Assembly: GCA_013407085.1 (NCBI GenBank)
Contig: JACCGJ010000605.1
Span: forward strand, 186,001-250,000
DNA: 64,000 bases
Reading direction: 5' to 3'
Source: Atriophallophorus winterbourni
Lineage: Eukaryota > Platyhelminthes > Trematoda > Plagiorchiida > Microphallidae
This document shows, piece after piece, positions 48,001-50,799 of the stretch. The first letter of the stretch is position 1, and the number at the start of each line of letters is the position of its first letter. The translations under genes and the position numbers were made by a program. The notes under the pieces are model-generated. The model saw only the letters and a program-made list of their open reading frames with translations. It searched no databases and was not told the origin of the DNA.

Positions 48001-50531
48001 TTCTTATAATTTCACACATCGGCTTTACCATTTGTAATTTGTAAAATAAATTAGAGGGATGATAAATTAAAAGTATTGATTTGAACGTCTTTACATCTGA
48101 AAACATTGTGAATATTATCATATTGGAGGTTATATAAAAGCAACTGTTCAATACATCAAGATTATGTTCGAAAAGGTAGGATGTAAGGAAGATAAGAGGT
48201 TGTAAAAAACAAAGGAACCTCGGACCTTTATGCTTGGAAAATTCAGCAATATGAAAACAAGCAATTAGTAAATTATATGCCAATGTTGTTGCTGGTAAGA
48301 TAATTGCAATGGAGCACCACAAGTCATTTCTCGGAAATTATTCGCATTGATTTCTAAATAAATTCTTTCTTTTTTGATTTCTACTATTGATAATGAATAT
48401 TTTATAATAAACACAATGTTTTTAGTCAGATTTTGATTGCACTAGCAGGTTTTAAAAAATATCCTCGATGTTCAATTTTATCAGATTGAAATAGGAAGAT
48501 TTATTTGGTGAAAATTAAAACAGTGATAAATTTACTCGACTTTAAAACCAATGTTATCTAGCGAAATTTATACAAAACACGACATGTTGTCAGACTATCA
48601 CAAAGTAATGCCGAATCAAGCATCTGTAGATAATTTTCAAAAAGTGATTCGTGTTTCACACATTCTTCGCATTTACGTGCCACAACCTGTTTTAACCTAC
48701 ACTCATCTGACAGGAAGAAATGCAGTACCACTATCTTAATAAATGAGATTAGACCGTAAAGTTATTTTAGCTTTGTTAGCAGCGTCACATGGACTTTGCC
48801 TAATTCTACTTTTATACAAAGACGTCAATATAGCAACGATAAGTTTCGCTTTTACCTAAAATTAAAATCCGGTATTCTTATGTTATTGTCATCTAATAGA
48901 AAATGAAACCTACTTATTTTAGAAATACGGAACACTGGCTTCCACATCTAATGTACTATCAAGATTTCTTAAAATTTACAAGTACTGTATTGTTTTGATG
49001 AAAAATCTGATAATCACACTAATTCCTAATAATTCAATAAAACGAACACTATCGATTGGCTAATGGCTGTCTATACGTAGACACCTCATCACCAACATCT
49101 TCACTAACAACAGTGAACCAATAACCATTACAAAATGCTTAAACGTCATACAATAATGCAAAATTAAATCCTAAATGATGTGGTGCTGCGAAAATCAAAA
49201 AGCTACTAAATGTTTAGAGATATAGGCTCAAACATTTTATTAAGGTGCCTGAAACTTAAACAGAACTTGAAATCAATTAAATCCTGTAACATACGTGGCT
49301 AATATTTCACAGTTTTCCGTGCAATGCATTGCATTAATCTTTTTTCCTTTACTATATTTGGAAACATACAATATTCGTCAAACAAACACAGATGTTTACT
49401 GCCAGATCGCTACTCATTACTGCTTCTGATATATATTCTAGATCGTGATTAGCTACCGCAACGTCAGATTGCGGACACTTGATTTCGAAAAAGAGACAGC
49501 GCCGAATTTAGATCAGGTCACGAGTAAATTTTGTCAGATGACTATGTAAGACAGCAGATAACCTTATTAAACTCTTTGCAAAACATTACATTTCGAATGC
49601 TGATTAACATAGCCTGTGTATCTTTGTGCACAGAAATACACATATACGGAGAGACATTTCATTTTTCCGGAAAGAGCTTATTTAATTTAATCAAAGCTCT
49701 CTAGTATTCGTGCTAAATCCTTTCATTCGCAATGAAAATGACCACTAATTTTCAATATCATCAACTCAGCATCAATAAAGATTATCAATTTGGTTTAGAA
49801 GATTATGTTACACTTTGTTGTACATCCGTTTTACAAATAAATCACTTTAGTCACAACTTTATCTGTTTATTGATTCAAATACGCCCAGGTTAATGTTTTT
49901 TGCTTATAAACCATGTATATTTTTGGTGTCGATAATTCCATTCAAAATAAAGATATTTGATTAAATCAGTCATAACACAAGAACTAACTTACTGTTTTCA
50001 GTAAAATCAGCATTTAAAGTTTTATCTAAGAGCTGGAACACTGTGTTTTGGAGCTTTTTCATCTTGATATATTCACTGGGCTCCGGACAAGAACTCTACA
50101 AAACATAGTTAATGATTTATCAGGAACCACGGAATACTTTTGAAAAAAATGGAACATATAGCTTTTCCAGAATTGTATAAAGCTTTGTAGTGAGTTTTCC
50201 GGAGACGTAAACAGTAGTAAGTATGCGCTTCACATTGTATTCATCACATGCACATGGAGAACATTTAAAAATTAGGAGATGAGAAACGTCTTCATTCAGA
50301 CAATTAATCTACTAAAATAAGTAACCATGATGATATTACCTCATACGTTATATTAATCACACCATCCTGAGATTGGTAACAAATGAGGAGTAAAATTTGG
50401 GGGTCGTTAAGAAACGATTTCACAGTTGAATCGTTCGTTAGATTACAAAATTGATCGGGTGTAGAGACTTCAAAGTAAGCTTGAATGATATCGGTAAAAT
50501 ATTTTTCTGGATAATTCATCTCTAGCGTCAT
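2384..50531 (-). CDS. DYNC2H1: Cytoplasmic dynein-2 heavy chain (IFT retrograde motor), 32 exons, 3' end outside window
   Basis: The ATP-driven motor heavy chain that carries intraflagellar-transport trains from ciliary tip to base. Thirty-two exons were joined by eye: each ends at a GT donor and starts after an AG acceptor, reading phase is kept across all junctions, and the order follows the human protein from residue 1 to the AAA5 region (about 3,437 codons; human total is about 4,300). Visible landmarks are Walker A GPAGTGKT in AAA1, GPSGCGKST in AAA2, GQEGCGKS in AAA3, a lysine-less GRSGIGRRS in AAA4, and the stalk microtubule-binding segment around [12 protein letters not shown]. That segment and the AAA4 form separate it from axonemal dyneins and from DYNC1H1. 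The start ATG at 50531 gives the same spacing to the first conserved F (residue 12) as in human. As assembled, exon 29 is broken by a tandem duplication and a one-base deletion. AAA5, AAA6 and the C-terminal domain lie left of position 1. Confidence 0.95.
2782..3117 (-). CDS. DYNC2H1: DYNC2H1 exon 31 (stalk CC2)
   Basis: Codons 3224-3335. Acceptor tgctcag, donor [29 protein letters not shown] completes the binding domain, then a heptad-rich coiled coil of about 80 residues. Confidence 0.97.
3118..4241. other. DYNC2H1 intron 30
   Basis: Intron between the two halves of the microtubule-binding domain. Positions about 3900-4150 carry words of the repeat also found at 1-360. No gene or structured element was recognised. 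Confidence 0.5.
4242..4640 (-). CDS. DYNC2H1: DYNC2H1 exon 30 (stalk CC1 and microtubule-binding domain)
   Basis: Codons 3091-3223. Acceptor gttttcag, donor AAA|GTAATT. Starts with coiled coil, then [36 protein letters not shown] and [18 protein letters not shown], the DYNC2H1 microtubule-binding region. Confidence 0.98.
4950..4989 (-). ncRNA. Hammerhead-ribozyme-like motif, family A, copy 1
   Basis: On the minus strand: 5' stem I CCTAC, core CTAATGA (one change from CTGATGA), stem II CGGC/GCCC around an AAACA loop, GAAA, CCGGTA, then GTGG closing stem I. The cleavage-site triplet is GTA instead of GTC; GUA is still permitted by the hammerhead NUH rule. The core change makes activity doubtful. 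Confidence 0.6.
5028..5180 (-). repeat. Spacer of a tandem hammerhead-bearing retroposon unit
   Basis: Lies between two family A motifs about 230 bp apart. The core of the spacer (gttgcatagggttcg, then gattcctggtcaagc) recurs at 28863-28955, and its latter part near 6530-6570. The arrangement ribozyme-spacer-ribozyme in direct orientation is that of tandem retrozyme-like elements. Confidence 0.5.
5132..5307. repeat. 46-bp inverted repeat with hammerhead motif in its loop
   Basis: Left arm 5132-5177 and right arm 5262-5307 are reverse complements with 4 mismatches in 46. The 84-base loop contains the second family A motif. As RNA or single-stranded DNA this would form a long hairpin presenting the ribozyme. 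Confidence 0.8.
5181..5222 (-). ncRNA. Hammerhead-ribozyme-like motif, family A, copy 2
   Basis: Minus strand: CCAC, intact core CTGATGA, CAGC AAACA GAGA (stem II weakened), GAAA, CCGTTT, GTGG. Stem I CCAC/GTGG pairs perfectly. CCGGTC has become CCGTTT, leaving a UUU-type cleavage triplet. Confidence 0.6.
6110..6420 (+). pseudogene. Non-LTR retrotransposon 3' end, frameshifted
   Basis: [40 protein letters not shown], then a frameshift near 6330 into [19 protein letters not shown]. Same C-terminal block as the 1.5-kb copy; antisense to DYNC2H1. Confidence 0.75.
6530..6600 (+). repeat. Partial hammerhead-retroposon unit (spacer fragment)
   Basis: Contains gattcccggtcaagcgctc and gctgatggatgac, matching the spacer at 5110-5140 and 28917-28955. 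No ribozyme core is retained. Confidence 0.45.
8405..8459. repeat. 55-bp diverged copy of exon 29 sequence inside the adjacent intron
   Basis: Aligns without gaps to 9456-9510 inside exon 29 with 46 of 55 identical positions; six of nine differences are transitions. Similarity ends abruptly on both sides. It lies about 95 bp downstream of the exon 29 donor. Confidence 0.75.
8555..10732 (-). CDS. DYNC2H1: DYNC2H1 exon 29 (end of AAA3, AAA4, stalk base), interrupted by tandem duplication
   Basis: The largest exon: about 620 codons once a single copy of the duplicated part is counted. From the conserved acceptor it reads [12 protein letters not shown] and [17 protein letters not shown] (AAA3 end), then the AAA4 P-loop variant [21 protein letters not shown] as Walker B, and the coiled-coil start before donor CAA|GTAAGC. 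The acceptor and the first ~280 coding bases occur twice: acceptors at 10733-10735 and 10414-10416. From the distal acceptor the frame runs through the intact copy but stops near 10418 after the junction. From the proximal acceptor a one-base deletion (near 10373, gaatcc against gaactcc) shifts the frame to a stop near 10261. Neither route is open as assembled. The exon body 10261-8555 is uninterrupted. Confidence 0.9.
10133..10767. repeat. Tandem duplication (~318 bp) across the intron 28/exon 29 boundary
   Basis: Copy 10133-10448 and copy 10449-10767 abut directly. From 10181/10499 onward they are identical except for one deleted base in the first copy. The first ~48 bases of the second copy differ by several scattered substitutions and indels. 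The unit contains the splice acceptor and the start of exon 29. The clustered noise at one end looks more like unpolished read sequence than evolutionary divergence; that is inference. Confidence 0.9.
10768..12813. other. DYNC2H1 intron 28
   Basis: No gene recognised. Holds a short near-palindrome around 11005-11045 (gcttcgtcagacgaag) and an ATC/ATT-rich simple repeat near 12165-12225. Confidence 0.5.
12165..12225. repeat. Interrupted (ATC/ATT)n simple repeat
   Basis: Repeated atcatcattatc-type triplets visible over about 60 bases. Confidence 0.8.
12814..13063 (-). CDS. DYNC2H1: DYNC2H1 exon 28 (AAA3, Walker B)
   Basis: Codons 2387-2470. Completes the P-loop serine, then [27 protein letters not shown] (Walker B region) and [14 protein letters not shown]. 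Donor CAA|GTAAGT. Confidence 0.96.
13064..14268. other. DYNC2H1 intron 27
   Basis: Contains a family A hammerhead motif (13545-13586) and, near 14085-14135, a non-LTR-like trailer (tgctttttgtcaccat, then ttgaatcttgaat). Nothing coding was recognised. Confidence 0.5.
13545..13586 (-). ncRNA. Hammerhead-ribozyme-like motif, family A, copy 3 (core intact)
   Basis: Minus strand: CCCTAC, CTGATGA, stem II GTGG/GCAC with loop AAACA, GAAA, CCGGTC, GTCGGG. All invariant core bases are present and the cleavage triplet is GTC. Stem I pairs except for one U-C opposition. Stem III can only be the palindrome ACCGGT, which suggests pairing between two molecules. Confidence 0.75.
14269..14558 (-). CDS. DYNC2H1: DYNC2H1 exon 27 (AAA3, Walker A start)
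   Basis: Codons 2291-2386, ends in phase 2 inside the P-loop (GGGAAAAG|GTTGAT). [18 protein letters not shown] and [11 protein letters not shown] match human VIQTPDMQRGLDYFKPWL and FILVGPEGCGK. Confidence 0.93.
14559..16320. other. DYNC2H1 intron 26
   Basis: AT-rich; a 110-codon open frame at 15313-15645 (+) shows no recognisable family. Nothing else was supported. Confidence 0.45.
16321..16533 (-). CDS. DYNC2H1: DYNC2H1 exon 26 (AAA2/AAA3)
   Basis: Codons 2220-2290. Acceptor aatttcag, donor [19 protein letters not shown] matches human LIRGLGGNLN. Confidence 0.94.
16534..18283. other. DYNC2H1 intron 25
   Basis: An open frame at 17234-17515 (+) and the following [12 protein letters not shown] phrase near 17630 hint at retroelement debris, but no family could be assigned. 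Otherwise empty. Confidence 0.4.
18284..18621 (-). CDS. DYNC2H1: DYNC2H1 exon 25 (AAA2, Walker B)
   Basis: Codons 2107-2219. Acceptor tttactag. [20 protein letters not shown] and [20 protein letters not shown] are almost invariant in dyneins; [13 protein letters not shown] follows. Donor AGA|GTAGGT. Confidence 0.98.
18622..19469. other. DYNC2H1 intron 24
   Basis: No gene, repeat or structured element was recognised in this AT-rich intron. Confidence 0.5.
19470..19734 (-). CDS. DYNC2H1: DYNC2H1 exon 24 (AAA2, Walker A)
   Basis: Codons 2019-2106, ends in phase 1 (CCAG|GTAATT). [17 protein letters not shown] is the AAA2 P-loop; [15 protein letters not shown] follows. Confidence 0.97.
19814..20168 (-). 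CDS. DYNC2H1: DYNC2H1 exon 23 (AAA1/AAA2)
   Basis: Codons 1900-2018. Acceptor gtttgtag, donor [28 protein letters not shown] matches human; a variable acidic/lysine-rich insert follows, then LKDVFPD. Confidence 0.96.
20295..20690. repeat. Perfect 198-bp tandem duplication in intron 22
   Basis: Positions 20295-20492 and 20493-20690 read identically and abut. They lie wholly inside the intron, so splicing need not be affected. Together with the exon 29 duplication it points to recent local duplication or to assembly collapse errors. Confidence 0.92.
20893..21690 (+). pseudogene. Non-LTR retrotransposon RT C-terminal half (LYGCETW type)
   Basis: Reads [20 protein letters not shown] (motif around the RT aspartates, with the preceding YA changed to AP), [21 protein letters not shown], then [43 protein letters not shown] and [15 protein letters not shown]. 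At least one frameshift and stops near 21241-21360. Different family from the 1.5-kb type; antisense to DYNC2H1. A 3' fragment of the same family lies at 34930-35035. Confidence 0.85.
22177..22457 (-). CDS. DYNC2H1: DYNC2H1 exon 22 (AAA1, sensors)
   Basis: Codons 1807-1899, ends in phase 2 (GCCAA|GTAGGT). [20 protein letters not shown] and [10 protein letters not shown] are the AAA1 sensor I/II region. Confidence 0.98.
22534..22683 (-). CDS. DYNC2H1: DYNC2H1 exon 21 (AAA1, Walker B)
   Basis: Codons 1757-1806. [18 protein letters not shown], then [16 protein letters not shown] carrying Walker B D-E. The acceptor (aaatgaag) has a weak pyrimidine tract, but the boundary equals the conserved GRQ|VLVFN junction. 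Donor CAA|GTAAGT. Confidence 0.97.
22805..23293 (-). CDS. DYNC2H1: DYNC2H1 exon 20 (AAA1, Walker A)
   Basis: Codons 1594-1756. Acceptor tttcacag, donor [24 protein letters not shown], then the main catalytic Walker A GPAGTGKT at codons 1736-1743. Confidence 0.98.
23294..24360. other. DYNC2H1 intron 19
   Basis: Contains a short tandem duplication (23758-23862) and, near 23545-23585, a very degraded stretch that could derive from a family A hammerhead unit. No gene was recognised. Confidence 0.45.
23758..23862. repeat. 53-bp tandem duplication
   Basis: aaagcaatcgcaatcggaaa starts at 23758 and again at 23811. The copies differ at a few positions (for example caatgactag against caatcactaa). Confidence 0.85.
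24361..24867 (-). CDS. DYNC2H1: DYNC2H1 exon 19 (linker to AAA1)
   Basis: Codons 1425-1593. Acceptor cataccag, donor [29 protein letters not shown] and [20 protein letters not shown] are signature linker motifs. Confidence 0.97.
24868..25877. other. DYNC2H1 intron 18
   Basis: Contains the repeat shared with 1403-1500 (about 25135-25230) and a non-LTR 3' trailer at 25590-25780. No gene was recognised. Confidence 0.5.
25590..25780 (+). mobile_element. Non-LTR retrotransposon 3' trailer (second subfamily)
   Basis: The succession aaagtacgattttttgacc, tatcttatggtattgtacag and (attgaat)n matches the ends of the 45.5-kb and 61.0-kb copies. Only the trailer remains; antisense to DYNC2H1. Confidence 0.65.
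25878..26198 (-). CDS. DYNC2H1: DYNC2H1 exon 18 (linker)
   Basis: Codons 1318-1424. Acceptor cgttttag, donor [29 protein letters not shown] is the conserved linker motif of dynein heavy chains in its DYNC2H1 form. Confidence 0.97.
26199..26670. other. DYNC2H1 intron 17
   Basis: A B-box-like ggttcgaatc occurs near 26455 without a matching A box or cloverleaf; no tRNA was called. Otherwise nothing was recognised. Confidence 0.45.
26671..27000 (-). CDS. DYNC2H1: DYNC2H1 exon 17 (linker)
   Basis: Codons 1208-1317. Acceptor tacttcag, donor [43 protein letters not shown] and [10 protein letters not shown] closely match human. Confidence 0.97.
27001..28530. other. DYNC2H1 intron 16
   Basis: No gene or element was recognised with confidence. 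A stretch near 27757-27790 (cgatcag to caccggtttt, reverse) vaguely recalls the family A hammerhead but lacks the core. Confidence 0.4.
28531..28642 (-). CDS. DYNC2H1: DYNC2H1 exon 16 (linker)
   Basis: Codons 1170-1207, an exon of only 112 bp. Acceptor gtttaaag, donor [25 protein letters not shown] matches human TYLFEEFLMNWHDRLR. It bridges exons 15 and 17 in phase. Confidence 0.93.
28643..30909. other. DYNC2H1 intron 15
   Basis: Apart from the spacer fragment, 29000-30909 shows no recognisable gene or repeat. Long and AT-rich. Confidence 0.45.
28843..28985 (+). repeat. Hammerhead-retroposon spacer fragment
   Basis: Repeats the spacer of the 5.0-kb unit: gttgcatagggttcgtac, gattcgtggtcaagc, then gtgttgctcggggg. 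The ribozyme part is absent. Confidence 0.6.
30910..31065 (-). CDS. DYNC2H1: DYNC2H1 exon 15 (tail/linker)
   Basis: Codons 1118-1170. Acceptor ttgttacag, donor [28 protein letters not shown] aligns with human FQQGFQEMANEDWITFR. Confidence 0.93.
31145..31344 (-). CDS. DYNC2H1: DYNC2H1 exon 14
   Basis: Codons 1052-1117, ends in phase 2 (TTGAT|GTGAGT). [20 protein letters not shown] aligns with human VMKGNVKSRLQIYYQELEKF. Confidence 0.94.
31345..31731. other. DYNC2H1 intron 13
   Basis: Short AT-rich intron in which nothing was recognised. Confidence 0.55.
31732..31982 (-). CDS. DYNC2H1: DYNC2H1 exon 13 (tail)
   Basis: Codons 968-1051. Acceptor actccacag, donor [21 protein letters not shown] and [18 protein letters not shown] match human NRLLRTVAGGGL and KFELMMESHQLMIKDQIE. 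Confidence 0.95.
31983..32731. other. DYNC2H1 intron 12
   Basis: The segment 32480-32560 shares words with 550-610 (gatgtcatcyag, agctcrgcgaaca), a dispersed repeat of unknown type. No gene was recognised. Confidence 0.45.
32732..32921 (-). CDS. DYNC2H1: DYNC2H1 exon 12 (tail)
   Basis: Codons 905-967, ends in phase 1 (ACAG|GTTAAT). [20 protein letters not shown] matches human ALKIKGKEVERLPSAVKVDC; NCLPVK follows. Confidence 0.95.
33050..33112. repeat. (CAT)n microsatellite
   Basis: A run of cat triplets with few interruptions directly in front of the non-LTR coding remnant. Confidence 0.9.
33113..33535 (+). mobile_element. Non-LTR retrotransposon 3' end with (TTGAA)n tail
   Basis: [39 protein letters not shown] and [14 protein letters not shown], then trailer tgctttttagaccatt and a 3' microsatellite (gaattgaattgaattgaa). 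Same family as the 1.5-kb copy, here with an intact 3' terminus; antisense to DYNC2H1. Confidence 0.82.
34220..34519 (-). CDS. DYNC2H1: DYNC2H1 exon 11 (tail)
   Basis: Codons 805-904. Acceptor gattttcag, donor [25 protein letters not shown] opens the exon, as in human IRAKYYREMKRFIGIP; FRNWVI and DFERNFR follow. Confidence 0.96.
34520..35481. other. DYNC2H1 intron 10
   Basis: Only the short non-LTR 3' end at 34930-35035 was recognised. Confidence 0.5.
34930..35035 (+). mobile_element. Non-LTR retrotransposon extreme 3' end (LYGCETW family)
   Basis: atccgtgacatcaacgaagc parallels the coding end at 21646-21690 (VIRDINEAG), followed by the same type of trailer (cataaaagtaaagtaaag against aataaaagtaagtg). 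Heavily 5'-truncated. Confidence 0.65.
35482..35760 (-). CDS. DYNC2H1: DYNC2H1 exon 10 (tail)
   Basis: Codons 712-804. Acceptor atcttgcag, donor [27 protein letters not shown] and KPPFEE match human NHQLYKALEHQYQMGLEAL and RPPFEE. Confidence 0.96.
35866..36070 (-). mobile_element. Hammerhead-bearing retroposon, second spacer type
   Basis: Downstream of the motif at 36028 the minus strand carries the spacer seen between the two 42.6-kb motifs: atgcatccaaatgag, then gggtttaacc, cacatgtgattgaacagg and ccaacctt in the same order. Confidence 0.65.
36028..36067 (-). ncRNA. Hammerhead-ribozyme-like motif, family A, copy 4
   Basis: Minus strand: CTAC, CGGATGA (one core change), GGTC AAACA GCAA, GAAA, CCGGTC, GTGG. 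The cleavage triplet GTC is kept; stem I pairs through a G-U wobble. Confidence 0.6.
37362..37619 (-). CDS. DYNC2H1: DYNC2H1 exon 9 (tail)
   Basis: Codons 626-711. Acceptor cattacag, donor [22 protein letters not shown] and [17 protein letters not shown] are near-identical to human. Confidence 0.96.
37620..38177. other. DYNC2H1 intron 8
   Basis: AT-rich intron in which nothing was recognised. Confidence 0.5.
38178..38486 (-). CDS. DYNC2H1: DYNC2H1 exon 8 (tail)
   Basis: Codons 523-625. Acceptor tttcccaag, donor [38 protein letters not shown] and HHAIVLKQ follow the human order EQFDDWSRD, REVRQLSALG, KQAIILKQ. Confidence 0.94.
38487..39908. other. DYNC2H1 intron 7
   Basis: Besides the unidentified open frame, nothing was assigned. 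A-box-like tRNA words on the minus strand near 38730 lack a partner B box. Confidence 0.4.
38906..39232 (-). CDS. Unidentified open frame inside intron 7 (possible retro-fragment or unannotated exon)
   Basis: About 104-108 codons without a stop on the same strand as DYNC2H1, with coding-like composition ([38 protein letters not shown]). It does not fit the dynein sequence at this point: exons 7 and 8 join in phase 0 without it. A weak acceptor-like AG precedes it. Family not recognised. It could be a fragment of another gene inserted into the intron. Confidence 0.35.
   Translation of the reverse strand, partial: PISLLDYLSDVSGIQGSDMRFSGVLQKEICDFVKGGFSKMLRPVISKAGIEIGKTLTDWVEMYRNTLKIMLRSSLFSPTSPVLYSKFGDPVYLIRPSMHYGVGFCGHM
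39909..40127 (-). CDS. DYNC2H1: DYNC2H1 exon 7 (tail)
   Basis: Codons 450-522. Acceptor tcatatcag, donor [22 protein letters not shown] aligns with human NSIVWVRQLELKV. Confidence 0.9.
40163..40191. repeat. (TTGAA)n tail, likely end of a non-LTR element
   Basis: ttgaattgaattgaattgaa after a short trailer, as at 33505-33535. No coding part is left. Confidence 0.6.
40355..40445 (+). mobile_element. Degenerate Sm-alpha-like retroposon, 3' half
   Basis: gaaaactggagttcag keeps the GAAA and stem I side of the family B hammerhead. The downstream block ttccaatgtagaccgtcgtg to ttcgaaggacttggt matches the copies at 40788 and 47571. Confidence 0.6.
40650..40855 (+). mobile_element. Sm-alpha-like SINE with Pol III boxes and hammerhead motif
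   Basis: A-box-like ggtagctcaggatgtg at 40667-40682, a degenerate B box in gttttagtcagaccc at 40714-40728, then the family B hammerhead and the conserved tail ttccaatgtaaaccg to ttcgaaggctttgg. This order (tRNA-like promoter, ribozyme) is that of the schistosome Sm-alpha retroposons. Confidence 0.75.
40743..40788 (+). ncRNA. Hammerhead-ribozyme-like motif, family B, copy 1
   Basis: Stem I GCACT/AGTGC, core GTGATGA (C to G at the first base), stem II GCTC with partner GCGC region, GAAA, CCCGAGCC. The U of the cleavage triplet is changed (GCC for GTC). Two core changes make activity unlikely. Confidence 0.7.
40892..40976. mobile_element. 69-bp hAT-type MITE with 8-bp target duplication
   Basis: The element at 40900-40968 starts CAGTGGTACCCAACC and ends GGGTGGGAACCACTG, giving 15-bp terminal inverted repeats with three mismatches. 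It is flanked on both sides by ctctaacc (40892-40899 and 40969-40976). An 8-bp duplication with CAGTGGT ends is typical of the hAT superfamily. No coding capacity. Confidence 0.88.
41917..42059 (-). CDS. DYNC2H1: DYNC2H1 exon 6 (tail)
   Basis: Codons 402-449. Acceptor gatttcag, donor [28 protein letters not shown] matches human LVKRPTISKELMLERETLL. Confidence 0.92.
42585..42625 (+). ncRNA. Hammerhead-ribozyme-like motif, family A, copy 5
   Basis: CCTAC, TTGATGA (first core base C to T), GTGC AAACA GCTC, GAAT (last A to T), CCGGTC, GTGGGG. Stem I CCTAC/GTGGG pairs fully. Confidence 0.6.
42815..42860 (+). ncRNA. Hammerhead-ribozyme-like motif, family A, copy 6
   Basis: Core CTGATGA at 42825-42831 intact, stem II GTGC/GCAT around AAACA, GAAA, TCGGTC, GTGG. 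Stem I 5' strand is mutated (AATAG). Confidence 0.6.
43135..43444 (-). CDS. DYNC2H1: DYNC2H1 exon 5 (tail)
   Basis: Codons 299-401, ends in phase 1 (GACG|GTGAGA). Starts [11 protein letters not shown] against human LAIRTIHEKF, and ends with the helical [11 protein letters not shown] segment. Confidence 0.88.
43445..44201. other. DYNC2H1 intron 4
   Basis: AT-rich intron in which nothing was recognised. Confidence 0.5.
44202..44363 (-). CDS. DYNC2H1: DYNC2H1 exon 4 (tail)
   Basis: Codons 245-298, phase 0 at both ends. Acceptor gatatccag, donor [20 protein letters not shown] matches the human WQRYVPHPWKN motif. Confidence 0.92.
44364..46017. other. DYNC2H1 intron 3
   Basis: Only the non-LTR 3' end was recognised. 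Confidence 0.5.
44890..45545 (+). pseudogene. Non-LTR retrotransposon 3' end (second subfamily)
   Basis: Frameshifted pieces [30 protein letters not shown] and [15 protein letters not shown], then the trailer tatcttatgttattgtacag and taaatcttgaatcttc shared with 25.7 and 61.0 kb. Antisense to DYNC2H1. Confidence 0.75.
46018..46454 (-). CDS. DYNC2H1: DYNC2H1 exon 3 (tail)
   Basis: Codons 99-244. Acceptor tacgttcag, donor [30 protein letters not shown] and YPQQRM align in order with human FQFWIEQ, NYFKELFE, DDVWRQTE and YPESRM. Confidence 0.88.
46801..46840 (+). ncRNA. Degraded family A hammerhead relic
   Basis: cttgctgacggcaagcagc, then taaccggttgtggtg, follows the family A order (core, stem II with loop, GAAA-CCGGT, GTGG) with several core changes. 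Relic only. Confidence 0.45.
47483..47640 (+). mobile_element. Sm-alpha-like SINE with hammerhead motif
   Basis: B-box-like ggtttgagtct at 47497-47507, the family B hammerhead at 47527-47570, and the shared tail cttctaatatgaaccgttgt to ttcgaaggatttg. The 5' A-box part is not recognisable. Confidence 0.72.
47527..47570 (+). ncRNA. Hammerhead-ribozyme-like motif, family B, copy 2
   Basis: Stem I GCACTG (47527-47532) with CAGTTT (47565-47570), intact core CTGATGA at 47533-47539, GCTC, and cleavage triplet GTC at 47562-47564. The region between has lost the perfect stem II and reads GGAAAAC where GCGAAAC is expected. Confidence 0.7.
48680..48722 (-). ncRNA. Degraded family A hammerhead relic
   Basis: Plus-strand ccacaacctgttttaacc, then cactcatctgacagg, mirrors ccacgaccggtttcgtgc, then cactcatcaggtagg of the better copies. 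Core destroyed. Confidence 0.4.
49993..50095 (-). CDS. DYNC2H1: DYNC2H1 exon 2
   Basis: Codons 65-98, too short to stand out as an open frame. Acceptor ttttgtag, donor ACA|GTAAGT, ends in phase 1 and joins exon 3 as S-L-S-S-E. The peptide [13 protein letters not shown] fits the human SSLYQAVRQVF tail segment. Similarity is weak; the splice sites and phase carry the call. Confidence 0.65.
50340..50531 (-). CDS. DYNC2H1: DYNC2H1 exon 1 (coding start)
   Basis: Codons 1-64. Start [12 protein letters not shown] aligns without gaps to the human N-terminus; the motif [12 protein letters not shown] corresponds to the human NNFLDDGNQMLL stretch. Ends GAG|GTAATA. The frame stays open upstream to a good acceptor (ttcag) at 50574-50578, so the exon may begin at 50573 with a short 5' UTR part or an alternative start. 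Confidence 0.82.
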
Positions 50532-50799
50532 ATTTGAAGTATTGTATTTATACTCAAGTAGATAAAATAGACGCTGAAATCGAAAAAGCTATTTTCTTTT
50601 AAACTAAATTCTGATGCATTTAAACACAATTAACCAATGGTTTCACTCTAAAATATTCTTTATGTTATAGTTTCATATTTTTAAATGAATAATGAACCTG
50701 ACTACATTCTCAATTATTAATATTAGGAGTCTACAAACGTCATATTATTTTGAGGGTTCAGTAACGTTGAGGCATCAAGTTTAAGAAATTTGCTGTCCA
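50532..50799 (-). promoter_or_regulatory. DYNC2H1 5' flank: presumed 5' UTR and promoter
   Basis: Only about 270 bp separate the start codon from transposon sequence at 50.8 kb. The stretch is AT-rich. An acceptor-like tract (tttttcgatttcag) ends at 50574, so a leader intron is possible. No convincing RFX X-box, TATA box or other element was seen. Confidence 0.35.

Larger units (their letters stand above)
46455..49992. other. DYNC2H1 intron 2, longest of the 5' introns
   Basis: Contains one Sm-alpha-like copy and two family A relics (46801; about 48680-48722 on the minus strand). A weakly conserved tail segment present in human between the peptides of exons 2 and 3 is not accounted for, so a small phase 1-1 exon could be hidden here. 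Nothing else was recognised. Confidence 0.45.

Noticed and set aside
47933..48322. 129-codon open frame (minus) rich in I, L, F and apparently membrane-like
   Set aside because: Lies in AT-rich intron sequence; the composition is what random AT-rich DNA gives, and no family pattern or splice context supports it.
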